Shown here piece by piece: positions 36,411 to 44,674 of a DNA stretch of 64,000 nt (positions are counted from its first letter, which is position 1; every line of letters starts with the position of its first letter). Source of the DNA: CAIKLP01 sp965279595 (lineage in GTDB: Bacteria > Bacteroidota > Bacteroidia > Sphingobacteriales > Sphingobacteriaceae); assembly GCA_965279595.1 (NCBI GenBank), contig OZ257246.1, forward strand, positions 2,604,001-2,668,000, in the 5' to 3' direction. Made by a program: the position numbers and the translations under genes. The notes beneath the pieces were generated by a model. That model saw only the letters and a list, made by a program, of their open reading frames with translations. It was not told where the DNA came from and ran no database searches.

Positions 36411-37934
36411 ATGGAGAAAAATACGAGTAATACCCGCACCGATAGAAGAAAATCAACATCCAACTCAATAAATGGTCAATTAGGGAAAATTCCCCCTCAA
36501 GCCATTGATTTAGAAGAGGCTGTTTTAGGTGCATTAATGTTAGAAAAAGATGCATTGAGTTCTGTGGTGGATATTTTGAAGCCGGATACTTTTTATGTTG
36601 ATGCCAATCAAAAAATATTTAAAGCCATACAATTTTTATTTCAAAATAGTTCACCAGTTGATATCTTAACAGTTACCAACCAATTAAGAAAAACGGGAGA
36701 ATTAGAAGTAGTGGGTGGTGCCTATTATATAACTGAACTAACCAATAGAGTTGCATCTGCTGCAAACATTGAATTTCATGCCCGTATCATTTCTGAAAAA
36801 TTTATTCAAAGAGAATTGATTCATATTTCTTCTGATATCATCAATAGTGCTTATGAAGACACAACGGATGTATTAGAATTATTAGATAAAGCAGAAAAGA
36901 ATTTATTCGCAATTGCTGAAGGAAATATTCGTCGTGAGTCATACGACATGAGTACTTTGATTCAAAAATCTATACAACAGTTAGAAGATTTAAAAGACAA
37001 GGTTGATGGATTAACTGGAGTGCCTTCAGGTTTTGCGGAATTAGACCGCATGACATCAGGTTGGCAAAATTCAGATTTAGTAATTATTGCAGCAAGGCCA
37101 GCAATGGGTAAAACTGCATTTGTATTGAGTTTGGCGAGGAATGCTGCTATAATGGGAGGTAAAAAAATTGCTATATTCTCTTTAGAGATGGCGGCAGTAC
37201 AATTAACCAATCGTTTGATTTCAGCAGAAGCGGAATTGCCTGCAGAGAAAATTAAAAAAGGAAAATTAGAAGCTCATGAATGGCAACAATTAATGCATAA
37301 AGTGGGTAAACTTTCCGATTCAGGAATTTTTATAGATGATACACCTGCATTAAATATTTTTGAGTTACGAGCAAAATGTAGAAGGTTAAAATCACAACAT
37401 GGAATTGACATGATTGTAATTGATTACTTACAATTGATGGTTGGTTCGGGTGATAATAGAAGTGGCAATAGAGAGCAGGAAATTTCTGCAATATCAAGAG
37501 CACTCAAAAGTATTGCGAAAGAATTAAATGTACCAGTTTTAGCTTTATCACAATTGAGTAGAGCCGTTGAAACCCGCGGTGGTAATAAGAAACCACAACT
37601 TTCAGATTTACGTGAATCGGGATCAATTGAACAAGATGCCGATATGGTTTTATTTATTTACCGTCCAGAATATTATGGATTTGATGTAGATGAAGAAGGA
37701 AATAATACCAAAGGTACAGCAGAAATTATTATTGCTAAACATAGAAATGGACCAGTAGGATCTGTTAAATTAAAATACATTGGAGAGTTTGTAAAGTTTG
37801 CAGATTTAGATGCATTTGAATACAATAGTTTCAGCAGTAATCCATTGGCTCCTTCTACTGATTTTGATAATCACAAAAATGTAATTATCAGACCAAGTAA
37901 AATGAATGACAACAATGATGACATTCCATTTTAA
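36411..37934 (+). CDS. dnaB: Replicative DNA helicase DnaB
   Basis: The hexameric replication-fork helicase. 507 aa with no intein. The N-terminal domain (about 25-130) begins GKIPPQAIDLEEAVLGALMLE. The RecA-like core begins near residue 195 with GVPSGFAELDRMTSGWQ. It contains Walker A ARPAMGKTAF, the EMAAVQLTNRL helix, Walker B IVIDYLQLM, and the arginine-finger region QLSRAVETRGG...LSDLRESGSIEQDAD. The C-terminal tail is acidic and Asn-rich. It overlaps nothing upstream and is transcribed toward chrA, whose stop lies 5 bp away. Confidence 0.97.
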   Translation: MEKNTSNTRTDRRKSTSNSINGQLGKIPPQAIDLEEAVLGALMLEKDALSSVVDILKPDTFYVDANQKIFKAIQFLFQNSSPVDILTVTNQLRKTGELEVVGGAYYITELTNRVASAANIEFHARIISEKFIQRELIHISSDIINSAYEDTTDVLELLDKAEKNLFAIAEGNIRRESYDMSTLIQKSIQQLEDLKDKVDGLTGVPSGFAELDRMTSGWQNSDLVIIAARPAMGKTAFVLSLARNAAIMGGKKIAIFSLEMAAVQLTNRLISAEAELPAEKIKKGKLEAHEWQQLMHKVGKLSDSGIFIDDTPALNIFELRAKCRRLKSQHGIDMIVIDYLQLMVGSGDNRSGNREQEISAISRALKSIAKELNVPVLALSQLSRAVETRGGNKKPQLSDLRESGSIEQDADMVLFIYRPEYYGFDVDEEGNNTKGTAEIIIAKHRNGPVGSVKLKYIGEFVKFADLDAFEYNSFSSNPLAPSTDFDNHKNVIIRPSKMNDNNDDIPF

Positions 37935-37939
37935 TTCGA

Positions 37940-39124
37940 TTAAATTATAAATCCAATTAATAAGCCTACCAAAATTATTGCAGCAGGTGGAATTTTCGTG
38001 AATTTAAGTAGGCAAAAAGTAGCCACTATCACTAAAATGGAAATCCATTCAAATCCAATGGGAATAGCCATTAGAAAGAAAGCAGCAATGGCAAATCCAA
38101 CAGAAACAGAATTGATTCCAATCAATGCACGTTGAATTGTATTGCGTTGTTTAAGATGCTGCCAAACAGGAAAAATAGTTAAAATAAAAAGCAGACCAGG
38201 TAAATTTATACCGATGAGAGCAGCTAAGCTTCCTAATATTTGTCCACCAATACCAGCATTTCTAACAGACATACCTCCTAAAAAAGAAGTGAATGAAAAA
38301 ACAGGCCCTGGTAGAATTTGCTGCAAAGCAAAACCTGATAAAAATTCTTGTCCTGTAAGATATTGCTTCATCTCCACAAACTCGGTATATAATAAGGGAA
38401 CCAAAACTTGCCCACCACCAAAAATCATAATACCATTTCTATAAAAGTTTTCAAATAAACGAACAGGTAAACTAAAGAAGGATGTTCGATTGATAATGGC
38501 ACCTAAAGCAGCGAAGAATAACAGAATTCCGAAAAATGGTATGAGCTTTTTCCAATTGAATTTGGGCAATTCAACACCTTCATTTTTATTTGATTTAATA
38601 AATAATATAGCAGATAATATTGCGATGATTAGTACCACTGGAAATACATATGCGTTTTTAAAAAACAAAGTTGCAACAATCGCAAATGCGGCCAATAAAA
38701 AAGAAATACGATTACCAATTACTTTATTTGTGAGAATGTAGGCAGAATAAGCTATAAAGCCTATAGCCATTGGTTTTAGTATATAAATAATACCAGAAGC
38801 TTTGCTACTTAATTCATAATAATTAAATCCAATTGCAAACAGCGCCATAATTATTGCAGATGGTAATATCCAAATAAAAAATGCTTGCAATGCTAATCTT
38901 AATCCACCGAAATTATAAGCAATTGCCACTAAAGTTTGTGTGGATGAAGGGCCTGGAAGCATTTGGCAAAGCGCATTGTATTCAATTAATTCTTCTTCCG
39001 TTATATATTTCTTTTTTTCCACAAACTCTTTTAATAACATGGCAATATGCGCTTGTGGTCCACCAAAAGCAATCATGGTAAACTTGAAAATATCTAAAAG
39101 AAACTGTCGCTTTTTATTAGCCAA
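37940..39124 (-). CDS. chrA: Chromate transporter, two-domain ChrA type
   Basis: A cytoplasmic-membrane chromate efflux family protein. 394 aa made of two homologous halves, the long-chain form. The first half carries FGGPQAHIAML and MLPGPSSTQ. The second half repeats these as FGGGQVLVPLL and ILPGPVFSF. Many hydrophobic helices are evident. The frame starts at a TTG at 39124, with no nearby upstream ATG in frame; the next in-frame ATG (residue 17) would cut into the first conserved helix, so TTG (or a neighbouring ATT) is preferred. Actual chromate transport is a family-level inference. It converges with dnaB. Confidence 0.88.
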   Translation of the reverse strand: MANKKRQFLLDIFKFTMIAFGGPQAHIAMLLKEFVEKKKYITEEELIEYNALCQMLPGPSSTQTLVAIAYNFGGLRLALQAFFIWILPSAIIMALFAIGFNYYELSSKASGIIYILKPMAIGFIAYSAYILTNKVIGNRISFLLAAFAIVATLFFKNAYVFPVVLIIAILSAILFIKSNKNEGVELPKFNWKKLIPFFGILLFFAALGAIINRTSFFSLPVRLFENFYRNGIMIFGGGQVLVPLLYTEFVEMKQYLTGQEFLSGFALQQILPGPVFSFTSFLGGMSVRNAGIGGQILGSLAALIGINLPGLLFILTIFPVWQHLKQRNTIQRALIGINSVSVGFAIAAFFLMAIPIGFEWISILVIVATFCLLKFTKIPPAAIILVGLLIGFII

Positions 39125-39148
39125 AATTATTAGAAAACGTTAATATAA

Positions 39149-39484
39149 TTATTCATCATCATAATCCAAACCATTAAAGGAGCGAAAGGCAGAATGCAAT
39201 TCACTATAAGCATGGTTATCGCCTAATTTTCGACTTAAAAGCATTCCTGTTTCGTAGGTTTCAGCAGCCTTATCTCTATCATTCAAAGCTTCATAAAGTT
39301 TAGCTAAGTGATAATAAACACCTACATAATTTGGGTCAGATGCCACTAAATCAAGGAAATAGCTAAGCGCTTTTTGAGGTTCTTCCAATTTAATCAATTC
39401 AGTTGCTATGGCATACTTCAGGAAGGAATCATTAGGTTCCTCTTTTATCATTTCCAATAATCGGTCTAATCGAGTTTGTTGCAT
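39149..39484 (-). CDS. Small tetratricopeptide repeat protein
   Basis: 111 aa, cytoplasmic by absence of a signal peptide. About three TPR-like helical pairs are visible: DRLLEMIKEEPNDSFLKYAIA, then EPQKALSYFLDLVASDPNY, then VYYHLAKLYEALNDRDKAAE. They have the usual small and aromatic residue spacing. The acidic C-terminus ends YDDE. A protein-interaction role is all that can be said. It is divergent from etfB and followed 25 bp later by chrA on the same strand. Confidence 0.75.
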   Translation of the reverse strand: MQQTRLDRLLEMIKEEPNDSFLKYAIATELIKLEEPQKALSYFLDLVASDPNYVGVYYHLAKLYEALNDRDKAAETYETGMLLSRKLGDNHAYSELHSAFRSFNGLDYDDE

Positions 39485-39506
39485 TTTTTATTAATGAGAT
39501 TTTGCC

Positions 39507-39514
39507 TACTTTTG
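39507..39514 (+). promoter_or_regulatory. Bacteroidota -7 promoter element for etfBA
   Basis: TACTTTTG fits TAnnTTTG and lies 18 bp before the etfB ATG at 39533. This supports that start over the longer open frame that begins at 39476. Confidence 0.55.
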
Positions 39515-39532
39515 CGCAAAAACATTGTTATT

Positions 39533-40270
39533 ATGAAAATATTAGTTTGCATCAGTAACGTACCCGATACGACCACAAAAATAACCTTTAACTCCAATAA
39601 TACCGAATTTAACACAACAGGAGTTCAATATATTTTAAACCCTTATGATGAATTGGCTTTAGCTAGAGCAATTGAATTAACAGAAGGCGGCAAAGGCACC
39701 ACTACAGTAATTAATGTTGGCTTAGCAGATGCAGAACCTACTATCAGAAAAGCATTGGCAATTGGTGCAGATGATGGCATTAGAATTAATGCAACTCCTA
39801 CTGATTCTTATTCAGTTGCCAAACAAATTGCTCAAGTTGCTAAAGAAGGAAATTATGATTTAATTCTAACAGGTAGAGAATCTATTGATTACAATGGAGC
39901 TCAAGTTGCTGCTATGTTGGGAGAATTTTTAGATATTCCATCAATTTCCATTATTAAAAAATTAGATTTAGATGGAAATAATGCAACGGTAGAAAGAGAA
40001 ATTGAAGGTGGTAAAGAAGTGATATCAGTAGCTTGTCCATTTGTTGCAAGTGCAGCAGAAGGTGTTGCTGAACCTAAAATTCCAAACATGAGAGGAATCA
40101 TGTCTGCAAGAACAAAACCATTGCAAGTATTAGAACCAGTGGCTTTGGAAACAAAAGCAAACTTCAAATCATTTGAATTACCAGCAGCGAGAGGTGCAGT
40201 TAAATTAATTGCAGCGGAAGATGCTTCCAAATTAATTGATGCCTTACATACTGAGGCAAAAGTTTTTTAA
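39533..40270 (+). CDS. etfB: Electron transfer flavoprotein, beta subunit
   Basis: Pairs with EtfA to carry electrons from acyl-CoA dehydrogenases and similar enzymes to the quinone pool; the beta subunit binds AMP. 245 aa from the ATG at 39533, which yields the standard beginning MKILVCISNVPDTTTKI. The extra 19 residues of the longer frame precede the promoter box and are unlikely to be translated. Typical motifs are LNPYDELALARAIEL, LILTGRESIDYNGAQVAAMLGE and the C-terminal AAEDASKLIDALHTEAKV. etfA follows after 56 bp. Confidence 0.96.
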   Translation: MKILVCISNVPDTTTKITFNSNNTEFNTTGVQYILNPYDELALARAIELTEGGKGTTTVINVGLADAEPTIRKALAIGADDGIRINATPTDSYSVAKQIAQVAKEGNYDLILTGRESIDYNGAQVAAMLGEFLDIPSISIIKKLDLDGNNATVEREIEGGKEVISVACPFVASAAEGVAEPKIPNMRGIMSARTKPLQVLEPVALETKANFKSFELPAARGAVKLIAAEDASKLIDALHTEAKVF

Positions 40271-40326
40271 TAAATCAACATAAAAATTTAATCACCGAAC
40301 TTTAAGAGTTCATTAAAATAATTATC

Positions 40327-41304
40327 ATGAGTGTATTGGTATATGTAGAAAATTTAGATGGTAAGTTTAAGAAATCAACGTTTGAAGTTGTTTCTTATGC
40401 TGCTGAGATTGCAAAATTAATGGGAACTTCTTTAACTGCACTTTCCATTGGAAATGTAAGTAATGATACTCTTTCAGAGTTAGGGAAATATGGAGCTACA
40501 AAAATTCTAAATGTTTCAAATGACAAATTAAAATCTTTTGTCAACCAAGCTTATGCATCAATCATTGCACAAGCTGCAATTGCGAATGATGCCAAAGTTA
40601 CGGTGATGGGAAATAGTTTTACTGGAAAAGGTTTAGCACCAAGAGTAGCTGTAAAATTAGAAGCAGGTTTGGTAGATGCAGCTATGGAGTTACCAAGTAT
40701 ACAAGGTAATACCATGACCATTAAACGTGGTGCGTTTTCAGGAAAAGCTTTTGCAATGGTAGAATTAACTTCGGATAGAAAAGTAATTACCTTAAGTCCG
40801 AACGCTTATAAAATAACAGACTTAGGCACTACAGCTGTAATTGAAGAATTTTCAGATTCAGCAAAAGACACAGATTTTAAAACCATCATCAAAGAAATAG
40901 TAAGAGCAACAGATAAGATTTCATTACCAGATGCAGAGCTAGTAGTATCAGCTGGAAGAGGATTGAAAGGTCCAGAAAACTGGGGAATGATAGAAGAGTT
41001 AGCGAATTTATTAGGTGCAGCAACAGCTTGTTCAAAACCTGTTTCAGATTCAGGATGGAGACCCCATTCAGAACACGTAGGGCAAACAGGAATTGCAGTA
41101 GCACCCAATTTATATATAGCAATTGGAATTTCTGGTGCAATTCAACATTTAGCAGGAGTAAGTTCTTCTAAAGTAATTGTGGTTATCAATAAAGATCCAG
41201 AAGCACCTTTCTTTAAAGTGGCTGATTATGGGATTGTAGGTGATGCGTTTGAAGTAGTACCTAAATTAATTGAAGCAGTAAAAGCATTGAAAGCACAGGC
41301 ATAA
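40327..41304 (+). CDS. etfA: Electron transfer flavoprotein, alpha subunit
   Basis: The FAD-binding subunit of ETF. 325 aa. The N-terminal domain begins VLVYVENLDGKFKKSTFE. The C-terminal FAD domain shows VVSAGRGLKGPENWGMIEELA, the SRPVSDSGW-like segment here as CSKPVSDSGWRP, QTGIAVAPNLYIAIGISGAIQH, and the closing NKDPEAPFFKVADYGIVGD. All positions expected for FAD contact are present. It is in an operon with etfB. Confidence 0.96.
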   Translation: MSVLVYVENLDGKFKKSTFEVVSYAAEIAKLMGTSLTALSIGNVSNDTLSELGKYGATKILNVSNDKLKSFVNQAYASIIAQAAIANDAKVTVMGNSFTGKGLAPRVAVKLEAGLVDAAMELPSIQGNTMTIKRGAFSGKAFAMVELTSDRKVITLSPNAYKITDLGTTAVIEEFSDSAKDTDFKTIIKEIVRATDKISLPDAELVVSAGRGLKGPENWGMIEELANLLGAATACSKPVSDSGWRPHSEHVGQTGIAVAPNLYIAIGISGAIQHLAGVSSSKVIVVINKDPEAPFFKVADYGIVGDAFEVVPKLIEAVKALKAQA

Positions 41305-41346
41305 AAATTTCGGGGGGATTGAAAATTGTTTTGCTAAAATTAATAC

Positions 41347-41955
41347 ATGAAAAAAATCAAATTAGATATAGTCGGATTATCCTATAGCCAAACTCAATCA
41401 GGAGCGTATGCTTTGGTATTGGGAGAAGTAAATGGAAGAAGAAGATTACCTATCATCATTGGTGGATTTGAAGCACAAGCAATTGCCATTGAAATTGAAA
41501 AAATGAGTCCGAGCAGACCATTAACTCATGATCTATTTAAAGCCCTTACCTTAAATTTCAATATTAATATTCAAGAAGTAATTATTTACAATTTAGTTGA
41601 TGGAATATTTTTTGCAAAATTGATTTGTACTGATGGAAAAAAAACAGTGGAGATAGATGCTAGAACCTCTGATGCCATTGCCTTAGCAGTAAGATATCAA
41701 TGTAGTATTTATACTTATGAATTTATTCTTGCTTCGGCAGGAATCATGATAGAAGGAACTGATTTTGCTTTTTTAGAGAATATTGAACAAATAGAAGACA
41801 CAGAAAAAATAAATGTGGCCAGTACATCTGGTAGCACCTATGGATCTTATTCAGATGCTGAATTAATGGACTTGATGCAAAAAGCTTTGGACGATGAAAA
41901 TTATGAGAAGGCTGCAAAAATTCGAGATGAATTAGGAAAAAGGAATAAGAATTAA
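41347..41955 (+). CDS. Bifunctional nuclease family protein (DUF151) with C-terminal UVR motif
   Basis: 202 aa. Residues 1-135 match the bifunctional nuclease/DUF151 family: YALVLGEVNGRRRLPIIIGGFEAQAIAIE, seen in two parts, then RPLTHDLFKAL and DARTSDAIALAVRYQCSIYT. A C-terminal UvrB/UvrC-like interaction motif (LMDLMQKALDDENYEKAAKI) is often fused in Bacteroidota. The cellular role is not established; plant relatives act as RNases or DNases. It is located 42 bp after etfA and may be part of the same transcript. Confidence 0.85.
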   Translation: MKKIKLDIVGLSYSQTQSGAYALVLGEVNGRRRLPIIIGGFEAQAIAIEIEKMSPSRPLTHDLFKALTLNFNINIQEVIIYNLVDGIFFAKLICTDGKKTVEIDARTSDAIALAVRYQCSIYTYEFILASAGIMIEGTDFAFLENIEQIEDTEKINVASTSGSTYGSYSDAELMDLMQKALDDENYEKAAKIRDELGKRNKN

Positions 41956-41979
41956 ATCTTATTCCTTTTTTCATTTAGG

Positions 41980-42264
41980 TTATCTTGCTTTCATAAACTT
42001 AACAAGCTGTTGTTTTGATTTGGGCATAAAATCATTTCTATTTTCCCACGATTGAATTAATTCTGATGCACTCAAACTAAACATCTCACACAATCTCAAA
42101 AAGCTAGTGATGTTTAAATCTTCACCACTCTCCCATCGTTGGTAAACAGAACGATTAATTCCTTTTTCATTTGAAAATTTTTCTGCGGATGAATACCCCA
42201 TCTCTACTCGAGTTCTGCGTATGATTACAGCTAAATCATACAGTCGATTGTCTTTACATTTCAT
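41980..42264 (-). CDS. Small XRE-type helix-turn-helix regulator
   Basis: 94 aa. Residues 8-70 form a Cro/C1-type HTH: DLAVIIRRTRVEMGYSSAEK for the first helices, then NRSVYQRWESGEDLNITSFL as the recognition helix and wing, then LCEMFSLSASELI. There is no effector domain. It is the only gene on the minus strand between the DUF151 gene and citrate synthase. A 13-bp inverted repeat lies 74 bp upstream of its start and could be its operator. The target genes are unknown. Confidence 0.8.
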   Translation of the reverse strand: MKCKDNRLYDLAVIIRRTRVEMGYSSAEKFSNEKGINRSVYQRWESGEDLNITSFLRLCEMFSLSASELIQSWENRNDFMPKSKQQLVKFMKAR

Positions 42265-42337
42265 ACCTAATTTATTATGTTGTTAATTAAATTATTTAAC
42301 CTAAAATATTAGAAATAAAAATTCAGTACAAATTTCT

Positions 42338-42369
42338 AATCATTTCTTGACTTAAATCAAGAAATGATT
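42338..42369. promoter_or_regulatory. Perfect 13-bp inverted repeat in the regulator's upstream region
   Basis: Arms AATCATTTCTTGA and TCAAGAAATGATT with a 6-nt spacer, in the gap between the XRE-type gene and the divergent 147-aa gene. It may be an operator for the regulator. A moderately T-rich stretch follows on the plus strand, so a terminator-like role cannot be excluded. Confidence 0.4.
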
Positions 42370-42549
42370 TCCCTTTTATTTTTTTACAATTTGAATAATA
42401 CCTTTATAAATAATCTATCATTTATGCAGTTGAAAAAAATTATATTTTGCTTGATTTTTGATTTACGATCGTGAGAGAAAATTTAAAAAGATTTGCAAAC
42501 TTTTTAAAAAAAAATTAACAAGAATGTTTAATCAAAAAAAAATCAAATT

Positions 42550-42993
42550 ATGAAGAAAATAATTTTAATGATGGTAGTAGTTATGGCTGCAAGTGTTAAT
42601 ATGAGTGAAGCAGCTGTGAGTTATTTTGGACCGAAGATAGGTGTGGAATTGGAAATTGGTCGAAGAAAATATGAGTGTACAGGTTTTGGTATTTGTGATT
42701 TCACTGTTTATGGAATAAGTTTTCGACCAATTAACGGTAACACTTTAAATGGATATCTTGAATTCGATGAGAATAATGATATATTAATTTTAACTATTAA
42801 TAAAACTACTGGGATTTCTGAAGAAGCATTTGAAAAATTCTTCAGTTCAGGAAAATTTAAAGTTTCAGACAATTATGAAATTTCAGATGAACTAGTTAAC
42901 AAATTAGGCGCTAATTCAACAATCACTATTTTAAGTGGCGAATACAAAATAATTGATGATGGAAAAAATTATAAAATAAAATTCAATCTATAA
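42550..42993 (+). CDS. Small exported protein of unknown function
   Basis: 147 aa with a signal peptide (MKKIILMMVVVMAASVNMSEA). The mature part of about 125 residues begins with an aromatic and charged stretch and holds two Cys in ECTGFGICDF, possibly a disulfide. The second half alternates beta-strand-like (IYILTINK type) and polar segments (SGKFKVSDNYEISDEL). I do not recognise the family. It lies beside two other exported or membrane genes and is followed by a 15-bp hairpin. Confidence 0.65.
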   Translation: MKKIILMMVVVMAASVNMSEAAVSYFGPKIGVELEIGRRKYECTGFGICDFTVYGISFRPINGNTLNGYLEFDENNDILILTINKTTGISEEAFEKFFSSGKFKVSDNYEISDELVNKLGANSTITILSGEYKIIDDGKNYKIKFNL

Positions 42994-42996
42994 AAC

Positions 42997-43029
42997 TAAT
43001 GCCGAGTCATATTTTATGACTCGGCATTA
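42997..43029 (+). terminator. Strong hairpin after the 147-aa exported protein gene
   Basis: Perfect 15-bp arms (TAATGCCGAGTCATA and complement) with a TTT loop, starting 3 bp after the stop codon. It is followed by A-rich and not T-rich DNA on the plus strand, so it may attenuate or stabilise rather than stop transcription into the next gene. Confidence 0.6.
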
Positions 43030-43045
43030 AAAAAAATAAATCAAT

Positions 43046-43642
43046 ATGAAAAAAATAATTCCTCTTTTTGTTCTACTAAGTCTACTTTTTTCAAGTTGCA
43101 AACCAATTCTATTAATATACTTTGGCATTACAAAACCAAAACTAGAGTCGATACAGAGCTTAGAAAAATATGCAAAAAAAATAAACCTAAATTCAAATTC
43201 AATTTACTTTATAGATGAAAAAGATAGTGCAAATTTGAAATTATTAAAAAAAATTCCGGATGCTTACTTCTTTGACAGGAATGGAAATAGAATAGATTAC
43301 AGGGCGAATGATTCTTCATGTAATGCAGATGTTTTTAAATTTATTACTAATCTAAATTGGCAAAATCAAAATCACAAATACATCAAAGATAAAAGTTACA
43401 CACAATATTTAAACTCAATTCAAGATAAAAACAGAATGTCAATTGAAAATGAAATTGGTAATTACGACTATTACATTTTTATAAACTGGACAAAATATTC
43501 AGGCAGATTGAACAAAGATCATGTAAGAGAATGGCAAAATTTAATTACTTCGAATAAGAATGCAAAAATTAAATATTACTTAGTGAATTTTGATGTATTG
43601 GATACATGGGATAAGAATTTGAAAAATAAATTTGGCTTATAA
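43046..43642 (+). CDS. Putative lipoprotein of unknown function
   Basis: 198 aa. The N-terminus MKKIIPLFVLLSLLFSSCKP is a lipoprotein signal with the lipid-accepting Cys at 18. The mature part is rich in Asn, Lys and Tyr. Segments such as YYIFINWTKYSGRLN, then KIKYYLVNFDVLDTW, recall the beta-alpha-beta pattern of thioredoxin-like proteins seen in Bacteroidota, but there is no CXXC pair. No function can be assigned. It starts 53 bp after the previous small exported gene. Confidence 0.6.
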   Translation: MKKIIPLFVLLSLLFSSCKPILLIYFGITKPKLESIQSLEKYAKKINLNSNSIYFIDEKDSANLKLLKKIPDAYFFDRNGNRIDYRANDSSCNADVFKFITNLNWQNQNHKYIKDKSYTQYLNSIQDKNRMSIENEIGNYDYYIFINWTKYSGRLNKDHVREWQNLITSNKNAKIKYYLVNFDVLDTWDKNLKNKFGL

Positions 43643-43691
43643 TTCTCTTTTGGATGTTTCAATAAAACAAATTTTATAAATCAAGCCCTAA

Positions 43692-44627
43692 ATGAAAATT
43701 TCGATGTTACTACTTTTTTTGACTTCGGAAATTCTCGCAGAAGGTGGTACCCTTTCTGCTCCATATATAATGCTACCAGTTTCCTTTAAAATTGCACCAG
43801 TATTATTAGATACTGTTTATGTTTCAGATAGTATTTCTAAATACAGGAACAAAATTAAAGGAACTGGTTATTTATCTATGACAAAAAGTAAGTATAAAAA
43901 TTGGCAACAAAGCGGTCAAGATAACTTTATGTTTTTGTTAGAATTCAATCCTTTTCTAAAAATAAAATCTAAAAAAACTACTCAAGAGTATAAACTCAAA
44001 TTAAAGCAAGGATGGAGTAAGACTAAAAATGCACCCATCGAGAAATGTGAAGATCAAATTGCCTTATCTAGTAATTGGAAATATAGAATCAACAATAACA
44101 GTCAATGGAACTTTGCTATTAAAACCAATAGTCAAATAAGCAATACCTATGCCCTCTTTGAAAAAGACAGCACGATAGAAAATATTATCATTAGTAGTTT
44201 TCTTTCTCCAGGTTATTTAAATATTAACGGAGGCTTTATTTTTAAACTTCCAGCAAACACAAATTTGGAGCTTGGTTTATCATCCATCAAAATTACTTCT
44301 GTTTACAATCAAAAATTATATACAGATAAACAAAAGGAAGAACTTTATAAAGTTATTAAAGGGAAAAATATAACAGTAGAATATGGATTTACTTTACTAT
44401 TAGATTTTAAAAAGAGTTTAGCAAAAAACATTGAACTGATTTATACTTCAAAAGCATTTATCAATAAAGATGAATTTGATCAAATGGATATTGAATCAAG
44501 TACTGAAATCACCATGAAAGTCAATAAACATTTGAAAACCAAAATTACCCATCAATTAATTTATGATCAAGATATCATTAACCATTCTCAAATGAACCAA
44601 CAAATTTTAGTGGGTTACTACTTTTAA
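43692..44627 (+). CDS. DUF3078 family outer-membrane protein
   Basis: 311 aa. A signal peptide (MKISMLLLFLTSEILA) is followed by beta-strand-rich sequence ending in VGYYF, an aromatic terminus typical of outer-membrane barrels. The order YLSMTKSKYKNWQQSGQDNF, then KLKQGWSKTKNAP, then SSFLSPGYLNINGGFIFKL, then MKVNKHLKTKITHQLIYD resembles DUF3078 proteins of Bacteroidota. The function is unknown; an outer-membrane location is inferred from the signal peptide and the C-terminal residue pattern. Confidence 0.65.
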   Translation: MKISMLLLFLTSEILAEGGTLSAPYIMLPVSFKIAPVLLDTVYVSDSISKYRNKIKGTGYLSMTKSKYKNWQQSGQDNFMFLLEFNPFLKIKSKKTTQEYKLKLKQGWSKTKNAPIEKCEDQIALSSNWKYRINNNSQWNFAIKTNSQISNTYALFEKDSTIENIIISSFLSPGYLNINGGFIFKLPANTNLELGLSSIKITSVYNQKLYTDKQKEELYKVIKGKNITVEYGFTLLLDFKKSLAKNIELIYTSKAFINKDEFDQMDIESSTEITMKVNKHLKTKITHQLIYDQDIINHSQMNQQILVGYYF

Positions 44628-44674
44628 TGTTGAAATATTGAAAAAATGGTATATTTAATTTACGAAAACAAAAT

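Noticed and set aside
39476..39532. Longer frame for etfB from 39476
   Set aside because: It includes the -7 promoter box and adds 19 residues ahead of the normal EtfB start.
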